From positions 1-35,404 of the forward strand of contig NZ_QGGO01000043.1 of the NCBI RefSeq assembly GCF_003148625.1: a stretch of DNA of 35,404 nucleotides, read 5' to 3'. The notes under the pieces are model-generated. The model was not told the DNA's origin. It worked only from the letters and a program-made list of their open reading frames with translations, and did no database searches. Shown piece after piece: positions 16,006 through 24,253 of this stretch (the first letter of the stretch is position 1; the number at the start of each line of letters is the position of its first letter). The position numbers and the translations under genes are program-made. Source of the stretch: Arcicella aurantiaca (lineage in GTDB: Bacteria > Bacteroidota > Bacteroidia > Cytophagales > Spirosomataceae).

Positions 16006-17171
16006 GCAATGATATGACCACAAAATTGTGCTTTGTTATCAATAATTTTTCCGCCACATCTAAAACCTAATCCTGCTCCTTCACCTGCAAAAAATACGCC
16101 CGCTTGGTAGTATTTTCCTGTTTCGTCTTGTAGAAATTCGGTAAATTCTTGATAAATAACGTTCTGTTCGTGATATTCTCCTTCGGTGTTTTCTAATGAA
16201 ATGCCAGATTCAGAAAGGATTTTTACATTTGCACCTTCTCGCCCAAATAAAACTTTTTGTACGCAAGATTTATTGACTATTGGCTTATTATCAGTTTCTA
16301 ACAAAAGAGAGTGGTTCGGGTATAGTTCCCACAAAACCTTCAAAATTCCCTTTGATTGAAACAATAAAGTATAAGTAGGATTCATCACAACGGCTTTTTT
16401 GCTTTGCACAATTTGCGTCAGAATATCCGCCAATTCGGGTTCGTCCCAACCGATGTATTCCCAAGGCACGAGTTTAAACCAAAAATCATATCTTGTAAAA
16501 CTACCGTCTTCAATATTTTGCTTGTAAATCCCTTGTTCTACCGAAAATTCTACGTTTTCGATGTGTTCAAAACTTACCTCAAAACCTGCTTCTTCGGCGG
16601 CTTCACCCAAGAGTTGCATATTGGTATCGTCTTCTGGATAACCTTCCATCGTCGAAATTAAAAGTGTAGGCTCAAACTCGTTATTTTGATTTTTTAGTTC
16701 TCTAAATTGACTTACCAACGACTCATAAAGTGTATTGAATTGTGAACTTTCGTCCAATCCATTAGCTTTCAAAGATGCCCATTGTACGGTGGCAGTTTCT
16801 GGAATACAAGTGGCAGTGTCGGCATTAAATTCAATGAGTTTGATAGGTTTACCATCTAAACCACCCGATAAATCGAAACGTCCGTACAAGTGCCAATTTT
16901 TATCATTCTCCCAAGAAAATTTGACCAATTCTACCAATTCTTCGGGAATGCCTAATTCTGCAAATTTGTCATTATCAATAACATATTGGGCTGCCTCAAT
17001 GAACATTTCGTAAAGTTCGTTGGCAGTTTCGTAATAATTTTCTGCTTCTTTTTTAGTAACTACAACCATTTCGTTAGTTACGTAAGGCAGTGTATTGTCG
17101 CCCAAAAGCCAATCAAATCCAGCATTTTGGAGCGATTGGGTAGGGGAGATATTAAGTTTTTTAAATTTCAT
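16002..17171 (-). CDS. Glutathionylspermidine synthase-like ATP-grasp protein (YgiC-like)
   Basis: A 389-residue protein of the glutathionylspermidine synthase C-terminal (ATP-grasp) family. Characteristic segments are YGRFDLSGGLDGKPIKLIEF-NADT, WEYIGWDEPELADIL, NPTYTLLFQSKGILKVLWEL and CVQKVLFGREGANV. It lacks the amidase half of GspA, like E. coli YgiC and YjfC, which form a C-N bond to an unidentified peptide. The start at 17171 is chosen because the MKFKKLNISP form is normal and the longer frame adds eight non-conserved residues. It is downstream of a YgiB-like lipoprotein. The stop codon lies in the 15892 element. Confidence 0.88.
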   Translation of the reverse strand: MKFKKLNISPTQSLQNAGFDWLLGDNTLPYVTNEMVVVTKKEAENYYETANELYEMFIEAAQYVIDNDKFAELGIPEELVELVKFSWENDKNWHLYGRFDLSGGLDGKPIKLIEFNADTATCIPETATVQWASLKANGLDESSQFNTLYESLVSQFRELKNQNNEFEPTLLISTMEGYPEDDTNMQLLGEAAEEAGFEVSFEHIENVEFSVEQGIYKQNIEDGSFTRYDFWFKLVPWEYIGWDEPELADILTQIVQSKKAVVMNPTYTLLFQSKGILKVLWELYPNHSLLLETDNKPIVNKSCVQKVLFGREGANVKILSESGISLENTEGEYHEQNVIYQEFTEFLQDETGKYYQAGVFFAGEGAGLGFRCGGKIIDNKAQFCGHIIA

Positions 17172-17212
17172 TTTGTGTGTTGGTTTATGGAACACAGATT
17201 TTACAAAGTAAT

Positions 17213-17890
17213 TTACCCCATAAATCCGCCCCTACCTGTGCTTCTGAAAAAGCCACTTCTTCCGCTTGCAGGTCGGCTTGTGATGGTGCGAGAACTTCCA
17301 ATATTTTCGTGAATACCACTTGATTTTTGGAAAGCACTTTGCGAAGAATAATAACGGCTCATCATTGGATAATAGAAAAATCCTCCCGAATGATGTCTTC
17401 TACGATAGGTTGTATCACTTGAATTATTCATTTTAGGGTTTAAGTCTGGGCGATAATTTGCGTAGGTCGGACTCATCGTTTTTGCCAATAAATAGCCCAT
17501 TCCGCCGAATAAAAGAGCATTTGAAAGATTATTGCTTTGCCCGATAGTAGTAGGATGAGCTTTAATGTCATTATCAATCAATGCCTGAACTGCTCTTGGA
17601 GAAAGGCGTTCTTGCTTACCATCCAAATACGTTACAATAGCCACCGAACTATCAGCAGGAACTTCCGTTTCGTCAGTAATTTTGAATTGTCCTTTTGAGG
17701 TTTCAGAAATATAGGTTTTTACCCCTTTGGTATAAACTTCAACTTCTTCATAATCTTCATCGTCGGAAGAATTGCTACTGCCACAACTTTGTAAGAGTAC
17801 AGAATTTCCTAAAATAGCCAATGCCAAAGTTCCACTAATAGAAATATCTTTGACCTGCCGAATAAACGAGTGCTTGCGTATAAGTGCCAT
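17213..17890 (-). CDS. YgiB-like lipoprotein (DUF1190-type analogue)
   Basis: A 225-residue protein with basic N-terminus, hydrophobic stretch and lipobox LLQSC, so it is a lipoprotein. After an acidic linker (SSDDEDYEEVEVY) it has a short hydrophobic patch (NALLFGGMGYLLAKTM) and ends in a Ser/Gly/Arg-rich tail (SGRSGFFRSTGRGGFMG). E. coli YgiB has the same build, with a similar RGGFG tail, and is encoded directly before ygiC. Here too the order is lipoprotein then YgiC-like synthase, 41 bases apart. Sequence identity may be low, so the match rests on architecture plus synteny. The shorter start at 17890 keeps the signal peptide at the N-terminus. Confidence 0.7.
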   Translation of the reverse strand: MALIRKHSFIRQVKDISISGTLALAILGNSVLLQSCGSSNSSDDEDYEEVEVYTKGVKTYISETSKGQFKITDETEVPADSSVAIVTYLDGKQERLSPRAVQALIDNDIKAHPTTIGQSNNLSNALLFGGMGYLLAKTMSPTYANYRPDLNPKMNNSSDTTYRRRHHSGGFFYYPMMSRYYSSQSAFQKSSGIHENIGSSRTITSRPASGRSGFFRSTGRGGFMG

Positions 17891-17984
17891 AATTGTTTTG
17901 GTTTTATGGAAACAAAAGTATTGCAAAAGAGAAATATTTTATAAAAAATGGGAAGAATGGTTTGGTGAATAGACAAAATGATGC

Positions 17985-18034
17985 GTAGTGGCGTATAGCA
18001 TACGCCAACTTGTATGCTGGCTATACGCCACTAC
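17985..18034. repeat. GTAG...CTAC REP pair, GTAGTGGCG family, copy 1
   Basis: GTAGTGGCGTATAGC (17985) and GCTATACGCCACTAC (ending 18034) are perfect 15-base inverses. The left half also folds by itself (GGCGTAT/ATACGCC). Another copy lies at 34142-34202. This copy is in the space between the divergent YgiB-like and GH106 genes. Confidence 0.88.
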
Positions 18035-18158
18035 CAATTTTCAAAATCATTACATTTGTCCATGTGTGTACGGAAAGGCAAAGTTTTAAATCCCCTATAT
18101 TTTTGTAATAGTAGTAAAAACAGGATTTTACCTTTCCTAATTACCAAATAAATTAATT

Positions 18159-20990
18159 ATGACAATCTCAAGATTATTCGTTGCTATTTTTCTGTTTTTT
18201 TCATTCGTCGGAAATAGCCAAACGCTCAAATGGAAGCCGATTACACAACAAACAAAACCTTGGTCACGTTGGTGGTGGGAAGGCAATGCGGTGAATCCTA
18301 AAGACTTGACCTTCAACATGGAAAACTACCAAAAAGTAGGTTTAGGAGGTTTAGAAATTACTCCAATTTATGGCGTAAAAGGAGCTGAAAGCCAGTTTGT
18401 AGATTTTCTTTCGCCAAAATGGGTTTCGTTATTCAAACATACCCTTAATGAAGGAACACGTTTGGGTTTGGGCATCGACTTGGCGAATGCTTCGGGTTGG
18501 CCTTTTGGTGGTCGTTGGGTTGAGCCAGAAGACGCTTGTAGATATGTGGCTCACAAAGTGTATAATTTGAAAGAAGGTGAAAAATTAGCCGAAGCCATCA
18601 CTTTTCAGCAACAAGCCATGATACGTTTTGTGTTGCCTAAAAACGTTGAACCGAAAGATTTAAAGCAACCAATTGGTAAGAATGATAATTTACAAGAATT
18701 AGCTATCGACCAAGTGAAATTTGATAAAATATTACCTTTGGAGACGTTAATGGCATATTCTGATACAGGAGAAAAAGTAAACTTGACGGATAAAGTAGGC
18801 TCAGATGGTCAGTTGAATTGGACGGCAACTCGTGGAAATTGGTCGCTTTACGCTATATTTTCTGGTTGGCATGGCAAAATGGTAGAACGTGCTGGTCCTG
18901 GGGGCGAAGGTGACGTAATCGACCATTTTTCAGATAAAGCAATCAATAATTATTTGAAAGAATTTGACAAGGCTTTTGCAGGAACAGACGTAAGTTCGAT
19001 GCGTGCATTTTTCAATGATTCTTACGAAGTAGATGATGCCAAAGGACAGTCGGACTGGACTCCAGAGCTTTTCAACGAGTTTCAAAAAAGACGTGGCTAT
19101 GACCTCCGTAATTATTTGCCAAACCTTTTTAGCAAAGAAAAAACTGAATTAAATAGCCGTGTTTTGTGTGATTATAGAACGACCATTTCTGATTTAATTT
19201 TGGAAAAATATACGTCTGCTTGGGCAAAATGGGGACATTCTCGTGGCAAAATCGTGAGAAATCAAGCTCATGGTTCACCGGGAAATACTTTGGATTTGTA
19301 TTCTATGGTGGATATTCCAGAAATTGAAGGAACGGATTTATTACGTATCAAATTTGCGTCGTCGGCTTCTAATGTAATGAACAAAAAATTGACATCTTCC
19401 GAATCTGCAACTTGGGATAATGAGCATTTTTTATCCAATTTAGGCGATGTCAAAAAAGACCTTGATTTGTTCTTTTTGGGGGGTGTCAATCACGTTTTTT
19501 ATCACGGAACAAACTACTCGCCACAAAACGAGCCATTCCCGGGTTGGTTATTTTATGCCGCAACGCATTTTACGCCACATAACCCGTTCTGGAAACATTT
19601 TGGAGCTTTAAATCAATATGTGGCTCGCACGCAAACCTTTTTGCAAGACACTAAACCTGACAACGATATTCTTTTGTATTTCCCGATTTACGACCGTTTT
19701 GCTGAACAAACGCCAAAAGGATTATTACAACATTTTGACGGGGTAACGCCAGAATTTAACAATACAGATTTCAAAACAGTTGCTCAGAATATGATTGATA
19801 AATCTTACTCTTTCGACTATGTTTCTGATAGACAAATTGCCAATTTGAACGTTAAAAATCAAAGTATTACAAATGGAGCGACCGCTTGGAAAACCATATT
19901 ACTTTCTGAAAATGAGACGCTTCCATTAGAAACTTTTGAGAAATTAGTACAATTAGCCAAAGAAGGAGCAACGATTGTAATTCACAATAAATTACCACAA
20001 GATGTTCCGGGATTAGGAAATTTAGAAGAGCGTCAGGCGAAATTTAAAGCTTTAATTGCTCAATTGAATTTCACTAAAAATGCAGGCGTAAGTCAGGCAA
20101 ATATTGGTAAAGGACGTTTTATTTTGGGTGAAAATTTAGGCGAAATCTTAGCCGCTGCCAAAGTGCAAAGAGAAACTATGATTGATAAAGGTTTGAGTAA
20201 TATTCGTAAAATTAACGCCAACGGGAAAACCTATTTTATTAATAATACTACCTCAAAAAGTTTTGATGGTTGGGTAAAAATAGAAACGCCATTCCAGTCG
20301 GTGGCTTTATATAACCCAATGACGGAGAAATTGGGTTTAGCCAAATACAATGCAAAAACCAACGAAGTTTATGTGCAATTAATGGCAGGAGAATCTATCA
20401 TTTTAGAAACCCATAACGACGTAGTAAAAGCAGAGAAATATCCATATTTCAAATCAATTGCCAAAGCACAAGAATTAACAGGGAATTGGAAAGTGACATT
20501 TACTGAAGGTGGAGAAGTTTTACCAAAAGCAATTGAAACAAAATCCTTGAACTCTTGGACAAATTTTGAAGGAGAGGATTATAAAAACTTCTCAGGAATT
20601 GCTACGTATTCGCATGATTTTAAATTAGCAAATGCTTCAAAATCAGGATATTGGCTTGATTTAGGCAAGATTGCTGAAAGTGCAAAAGTGAGTGTTAATG
20701 GAAAAGCATTAGGAACATTACTTGGACCAAGCTATCAAGTTTTTATTCCTGCGAATGTCTTAAAATCGCAAAATACATTGACGGTTGAAGTGGCTAATTC
20801 AATGGCAAATAGAGTAATTGCTTTAGAGAAAAAAGGCGTTATTTGGCAGAAATTTTACAACATCAACGTTTCGGCAAGATTGAAAGAAAATTTAGGGAAA
20901 GACGGTTATTTTACCACTAAAAACTGGACTCCCAAAGACTCTGGAATTTTAGGAAAAGTAACTTTGACAGCGGTTGAAGTTTTGAAGTAA
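18159..20990 (+). CDS. GH106-type alpha-L-rhamnosidase
   Basis: A 943-residue exported enzyme with a signal peptide (cleavage near residues 19-22). KPWSRWWWEGNAV (33-45) and GGLEITPIYGVKGAE (~63-77) are hallmarks of glycoside hydrolase family 106, and GIDLANASGWPFGGRWV follows. The C-terminal ~150 residues look like a beta-sandwich (SGYWLDLGKIAESAKVSVNG), common in this family. The family cleaves terminal alpha-L-rhamnose, for instance from rhamnogalacturonan-I or II. With GH105 it forms a small pectin set, although the two genes are split by the ygiB/ygiC-like pair. A TATTTTTG box at 18098 may be its -7 element, but no good -33 is visible. Confidence 0.88.
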   Translation: MTISRLFVAIFLFFSFVGNSQTLKWKPITQQTKPWSRWWWEGNAVNPKDLTFNMENYQKVGLGGLEITPIYGVKGAESQFVDFLSPKWVSLFKHTLNEGTRLGLGIDLANASGWPFGGRWVEPEDACRYVAHKVYNLKEGEKLAEAITFQQQAMIRFVLPKNVEPKDLKQPIGKNDNLQELAIDQVKFDKILPLETLMAYSDTGEKVNLTDKVGSDGQLNWTATRGNWSLYAIFSGWHGKMVERAGPGGEGDVIDHFSDKAINNYLKEFDKAFAGTDVSSMRAFFNDSYEVDDAKGQSDWTPELFNEFQKRRGYDLRNYLPNLFSKEKTELNSRVLCDYRTTISDLILEKYTSAWAKWGHSRGKIVRNQAHGSPGNTLDLYSMVDIPEIEGTDLLRIKFASSASNVMNKKLTSSESATWDNEHFLSNLGDVKKDLDLFFLGGVNHVFYHGTNYSPQNEPFPGWLFYAATHFTPHNPFWKHFGALNQYVARTQTFLQDTKPDNDILLYFPIYDRFAEQTPKGLLQHFDGVTPEFNNTDFKTVAQNMIDKSYSFDYVSDRQIANLNVKNQSITNGATAWKTILLSENETLPLETFEKLVQLAKEGATIVIHNKLPQDVPGLGNLEERQAKFKALIAQLNFTKNAGVSQANIGKGRFILGENLGEILAAAKVQRETMIDKGLSNIRKINANGKTYFINNTTSKSFDGWVKIETPFQSVALYNPMTEKLGLAKYNAKTNEVYVQLMAGESIILETHNDVVKAEKYPYFKSIAKAQELTGNWKVTFTEGGEVLPKAIETKSLNSWTNFEGEDYKNFSGIATYSHDFKLANASKSGYWLDLGKIAESAKVSVNGKALGTLLGPSYQVFIPANVLKSQNTLTVEVANSMANRVIALEKKGVIWQKFYNINVSARLKENLGKDGYFTTKNWTPKDSGILGKVTLTAVEVLK

Positions 20991-21001
20991 ACCATTATTT
21001 C

Positions 21002-21102
21002 AGTCGCTCGCCTCTTGCGAGTGACGACTATTATCAGGCTTCCAGCCTAAGACTTTGGCAAGATGCCAATTAATAGTCGTCACTCGCCAGAGGCAAGCGA
21101 CT
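21002..21102. repeat. 101-bp palindrome between convergent genes
   Basis: The 32-base arms AGTCGCTCGCCTCTTGCGAG... (from 21002) and their inverse (to 21102) differ at two positions. The centre holds the palindromic word AGGCTTCCAGCCT (21036-21048), also found in the element at 8183. Half of the arm (GTCGTCACTCGCC with GCAAGCGACT) recurs at 31380. It lies between the convergent GH106 and DUF2461 genes. Confidence 0.88.
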
Positions 21103-21145
21103 AAGTAAGAAATATCTCCATTTCCTAATTCCCAATAACCAATCT

Positions 21146-21811
21146 CTAATTTAACGCCTCTCCATTTAAGTCTGAAGTAAGTACCTCACTCATAAAATCG
21201 AAAAAAGGTCGCATAGCTAAAAATGTTGCGATTATTTCTTGCTTAAAATTGGATGATATAACTTCTTCGTTAGAAAAAGAACGCATTACGACAAACTGCT
21301 TTTTTCTTATCAAATCAATAGCAGGATGGTTTTTATCAAAGCCTTTTGGAGCAGTTTTTACGGCATCTTCACCTTTCAGTTCTCCAAAGTATTTTACAAA
21401 AGTTTCATTGGATGTAATCTTCTCAATTTCAGAAGTATCCATTTCAAATTCTTTACGAATACGAAGTAAATCTTCATTATTAGGAGCCCAAAATCCACCT
21501 CCTACAAAACTATTATTTGGCTCGATATGACAATAATAGCCACCTCTCAATAAGGGTTTAGTTCGAGAAAAACTAACACCTAAATTATTTTTGTACGGCG
21601 ATTTATCTTTAGAAAAACGAACATCTTTGTAAATTCTAAAAATGTGAATTTTATCTAAGCTATCATGTTTTTGAAGTTCAGCATAAACCTCATTGAAAAA
21701 AACTTTATTTGCTTGTACAATCAAATCGAATTCTGGTTTGTGCAGAGCAAACCATTCACGATTGTTATTTTCTTTTAATTTTTCGAGAAATTTTAAACTA
21801 TTTTCCATCAT
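21146..21811 (-). CDS. DUF2461-family protein (TIGR02453 type)
   Basis: A 221-residue protein of the DUF2461 family, recognisable from LEKLKENNNREWFALHKPEF near the N-terminus, then IFRIYKDVRFSKDKSPYKNN (~57-76) and GGYYCHIEPNNSFVGGGFW. No function is established for the family. No signal peptide. Two ATG codons in a row (21811 and 21808) make the start uncertain by one residue. It is divergent from miaA. Confidence 0.88.
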   Translation of the reverse strand: MMENSLKFLEKLKENNNREWFALHKPEFDLIVQANKVFFNEVYAELQKHDSLDKIHIFRIYKDVRFSKDKSPYKNNLGVSFSRTKPLLRGGYYCHIEPNNSFVGGGFWAPNNEDLLRIRKEFEMDTSEIEKITSNETFVKYFGELKGEDAVKTAPKGFDKNHPAIDLIRKKQFVVMRSFSNEEVISSNFKQEIIATFLAMRPFFDFMSEVLTSDLNGEALN

Positions 21812-21902
21812 TATTTAATACGGTCTTATTCGTGTTTTGTGGGTAAAGTTTTCCCAACAAAGGTGTAAAATAGCTTATTTCTGAATGAGAAGCAACGCTA
21901 AT

Positions 21903-21932
21903 TTGCAAATCGCTAAGACTGCATTAATTTTG
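21903..21932 (+). promoter_or_regulatory. miaA promoter, consistent with leaderless mRNA
   Basis: TTG at 21903, exactly 19 bases, then TAATTTTG at 21925 matches the Bacteroidota consensus fully. The miaA ATG at 21937 begins only four bases after the -7 box, so transcription should start on or next to the start codon. Confidence 0.75.
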
Positions 21933-21936
21933 CACC

Positions 21937-22854
21937 ATGATTTCTTCAAAAACCCTTATTATTATCGTTGGTCCAACCGCAGTTGGCAAAACTGATTTGT
22001 GTGTAAAAATCGCAAAATTGCTTGATACAGAAGTTGTTTCAGCGGATTCTCGTCAGTTTTACCGTGAGCTTGCCATCGGAACGGCAAAACCTACCATTGA
22101 AGAAATGGACGGCGTAAAGCACCATTTTGTGGATTCGCATTCTATTCAGGATTATTATTCTGTGGGAGATTTTGAGCGTGATTGTTTAGCGGTTTTAGAC
22201 GAAATTTTCCAGAGAAAAGACGTGGCAATTCTTACGGGAGGTTCTGGAATGTTCATCAAAATGATAACTGACGGTATTGACGAAATGCCCGAAGCGGATT
22301 TGGAATTGCGTCAAAAATTAGCAGAACGCCTTGAAAATGAAGGTTTAGAACCTTTGGCAAATGAACTAAAACAGCTTGACCCTGTGTATTATGAACAAGT
22401 TGATATTCAGAATACACAACGAGTTTTGAGAGCATTGGAAGTTTGTATTTCAACAGGCTTACCTTTTTCAAGTTTCAGAAAAAATCAAAAAGTAGAGCGA
22501 CCCTTTAAGATGATAAAAGTCGCTCTGGAACGCCCACGTGAGGAATTATACGCACGCATTGACAAACGTATGGATATTATGCTGGCAAGCGGACTCGAAA
22601 AAGAAGCCAAATCTGTGATAGATTTCCGAGAACATTATGCCCTAAAAACCGTTGGATACCGAGAAATTTACGAACATCTCGACGGCGAATATGACCGTGA
22701 CGAAATGGTGAGACTATTAAAGAGAAATTCTCGACGATATGCCAAACGCCAAATGACATGGTTTAAAAATCAAGATGAATTTAATTGGTTTGACGCTAAA
22801 AATGACGAGGAGATTATGGCTTTTGTTCAATCGTCCTTGCAGGATTCTGTTTAG
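21937..22854 (+). CDS. miaA: tRNA dimethylallyltransferase
   Basis: A 305-residue protein. The P-loop is GPTAVGKT (residues 12-19), followed by the substrate signatures SADSRQFYRELAIGTAKP (~35-52) and DFERDCLAVLDE, GGSGMFIKMITDGID, and RRYAKRQMTWFKNQ near the C-terminus. It transfers a dimethylallyl group to A37 of tRNAs that read UNN codons. Length and motif order are standard. The start fits the promoter that abuts it. Its 3' end overlaps the convergent small lipoprotein gene by 41 bases. Confidence 0.97.
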   Translation: MISSKTLIIIVGPTAVGKTDLCVKIAKLLDTEVVSADSRQFYRELAIGTAKPTIEEMDGVKHHFVDSHSIQDYYSVGDFERDCLAVLDEIFQRKDVAILTGGSGMFIKMITDGIDEMPEADLELRQKLAERLENEGLEPLANELKQLDPVYYEQVDIQNTQRVLRALEVCISTGLPFSSFRKNQKVERPFKMIKVALERPREELYARIDKRMDIMLASGLEKEAKSVIDFREHYALKTVGYREIYEHLDGEYDRDEMVRLLKRNSRRYAKRQMTWFKNQDEFNWFDAKNDEEIMAFVQSSLQDSV

Positions 22855-23017
22855 GTAATTTTGATTTTACCATCGTAATTCTTGACTGACCAATTCGATA
22901 ATCACGAGAATCAGCTTTTCTACATTGTAGATTGGTATTAAAGACAATTTTTTTTGGTTTTTCTTCTTGGCAAGAAATGAAACTGATAAGAGTGAATAGG
23001 AAGAAGATATTTTTCAT
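22814..23017 (-). CDS. Small putative lipoprotein
   Basis: A 67-residue product starting MKNIFFLFTLISFISC, a short lipoprotein signal with lipid Cys at 16, then QEEKPKK and a basic mature part of about 50 residues (NTNLQCRKADSRDYRIGQSR). I do not recognise a family. The signal peptide argues for a real gene; the 41-base overlap with the miaA 3' end, convergent, argues mildly against the last part being conserved. Confidence 0.55.
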   Translation of the reverse strand: MKNIFFLFTLISFISCQEEKPKKIVFNTNLQCRKADSRDYRIGQSRITMVKSKLPKQNPARTIEQKP

Positions 23018-23088
23018 GATGATGTATTTGTTTAGTTTAACGAAACTAAAACATAAATCTTACCAAACTGATTTTGAGCTTGTTAAAA

Positions 23089-23156
23089 AATGTTAAACTA
23101 CGGACAAGGCTGTTGGTGTTGCACTAAAAATAATGTTAAACTACGGACAAGGCTGT
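23089..23156. repeat. Tandem copy of ACGGACAAGGCTGT repeat
   Basis: AATGTTAAACTACGGACAAG-GCTGT occurs twice, at 23089-23113 and 23132-23156, a direct repeat with a 43-base period. The second copy forms the full ACGGACA/TGTCCGT hairpin, while in the first the right arm is degraded. It is the same family as 8829-8872. It lies between the two small exported protein genes. Confidence 0.8.
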
Positions 23157-23252
23157 CCGTGTTACACATAACAAATGTAGCGAAACCCAATGAGCTTCGC
23201 TACAAATCATCCTTAAACCAAAACTAAATAGATAATATGTTCTAAAAATGTC

Positions 23253-23486
23253 CTATATCTTATGGGCAAGCACGTACATAAATACCTTTTTGCCTACTTG
23301 ACTAAAACGTCCATCTTTTAACAATATTACTTTTTTAGGAATATTATTATGCACAGTGTGACTTATTTTCTCTTTCTTTACTCCCTTTCTCCCCGCTAAC
23401 AAATTGTGTGGAAAACCCATTGCTAAAGCATTGTTAGTTAGGATAATACACAAAAATAAACTTGCGATAATTGTGAAATTTTTCAT
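23253..23486 (-). CDS. Small secreted protein, unknown
   Basis: A 77-residue product with a clear signal peptide (MKNFTIIASLFLCIILTNNALA, likely cleaved after ALA), leaving a basic ~55-residue mature chain with several Lys and His and no Cys. I do not recognise it. A fair promoter lies upstream. It could be a small periplasmic or secreted peptide. Confidence 0.6.
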   Translation of the reverse strand: MKNFTIIASLFLCIILTNNALAMGFPHNLLAGRKGVKKEKISHTVHNNIPKKVILLKDGRFSQVGKKVFMYVLAHKI

Positions 23487-23593
23487 CGTTTGATGTTTCT
23501 GTTTGAGAGTTTAATTACTGATTTTTATCATTGAAGGTGTAGTAAATATTTGTTTAATTCATTTGTCGCAAAGGCACTTTCTGAATTACAAAA

Positions 23594-23625
23594 CAAAGTT
23601 AAGTGTTTTGTTAGGTACTATGCAA
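23594..23625 (-). promoter_or_regulatory. Candidate promoter of the small secreted protein
   Basis: On the minus strand, TTG (23625-23623), 21 bases, then TAACTTTG (23601-23594) fits TAnnTTTG exactly; spacing is two bases long. It would give a leader of about 100 bases before the ATG at 23486. Confidence 0.5.
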
Positions 23626-23749
23626 TACACAATACCTTAAATTTTCTTAAAATCGGGATAAATGGTTGTTAAATTTGATGAATGGTATAGCTTTTCAATA
23701 AGATGCAGGTTTGGAATAAAAAGTTGCAAAGAAATTTAAAAAATATAAT

Positions 23750-23807
23750 CCGAAGTTTCCGTTTCGTAATTAATTACATTCTATTCGGTCTGAAGCGGAA
23801 GCTTCGG
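23750..23807. repeat. Inverted repeat CCGAAGTTTCCGTTTC
   Basis: CCGAAGTTTCCGTTTC (23750) and GAAGCGGAAGCTTCGG (23792-23807) are inverses with two mismatches of 16. The right arm is itself a partial palindrome (GAAGC/GCTTC). A further family not seen elsewhere in the window. Confidence 0.7.
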
Positions 23808-23867
23808 TTACATAAAAAATGAAAATTTTTGAAATATTTTTTTCCACCAAAAATACTACGTTCCCTA

Positions 23868-23893
23868 ATTTTAGCATAGCCTAAAATTTTTTC
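23868..23893 (+). terminator. Orphan terminator-like hairpin
   Basis: ATTTTAG and CTAAAAT pair around CATAGC and are followed by TTTTT. No gene on the plus strand lies upstream for 1 kb, so it would end either read-through from miaA or an unannotated RNA. The stem is AT-rich and may be chance. Confidence 0.4.
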
Positions 23894-24253
23894 GTCTTCA
23901 AATAGTGATATTTAGGGATATGTTTTGCGTATATAGAAGTACGTTTAAATACTTGCAAATATGAAAAAACAAGCATAGCTTTCGGAAAATCTATTTAATA
24001 CAGCCACAATTTGTTTCAATTAATATTCTTGGAAAAGTGTAAATAAAGGTGATTCTCTTTGAGGTATCTGTTTATTAAAATCTGTATTTCGCAATTAAAA
24101 TTTCCAAGATATATACTCAACTGATTGAGGTTTGCCAAAAAGGTATTGTGTAAGTTGTTGGTTTTTAGTGATTTACTAATTCGCTTTCTCGCAAATCGCT
24201 TTTCGCTTAGTATAATTCATCAATTTTCTTTAAATATATAGGACTATTACATC

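Larger units (their letters stand above)
23626..24253. other. AT-rich non-coding region before the lysine cluster
   Basis: About 630 bases with no credible gene. It contains a REP-like inverted pair at 23750-23807 and a terminator-like hairpin at 23868-23893. The remaining ~360 bases before the aldehyde dehydrogenase gene show no feature that I can name and no convincing promoter. Confidence 0.6.
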
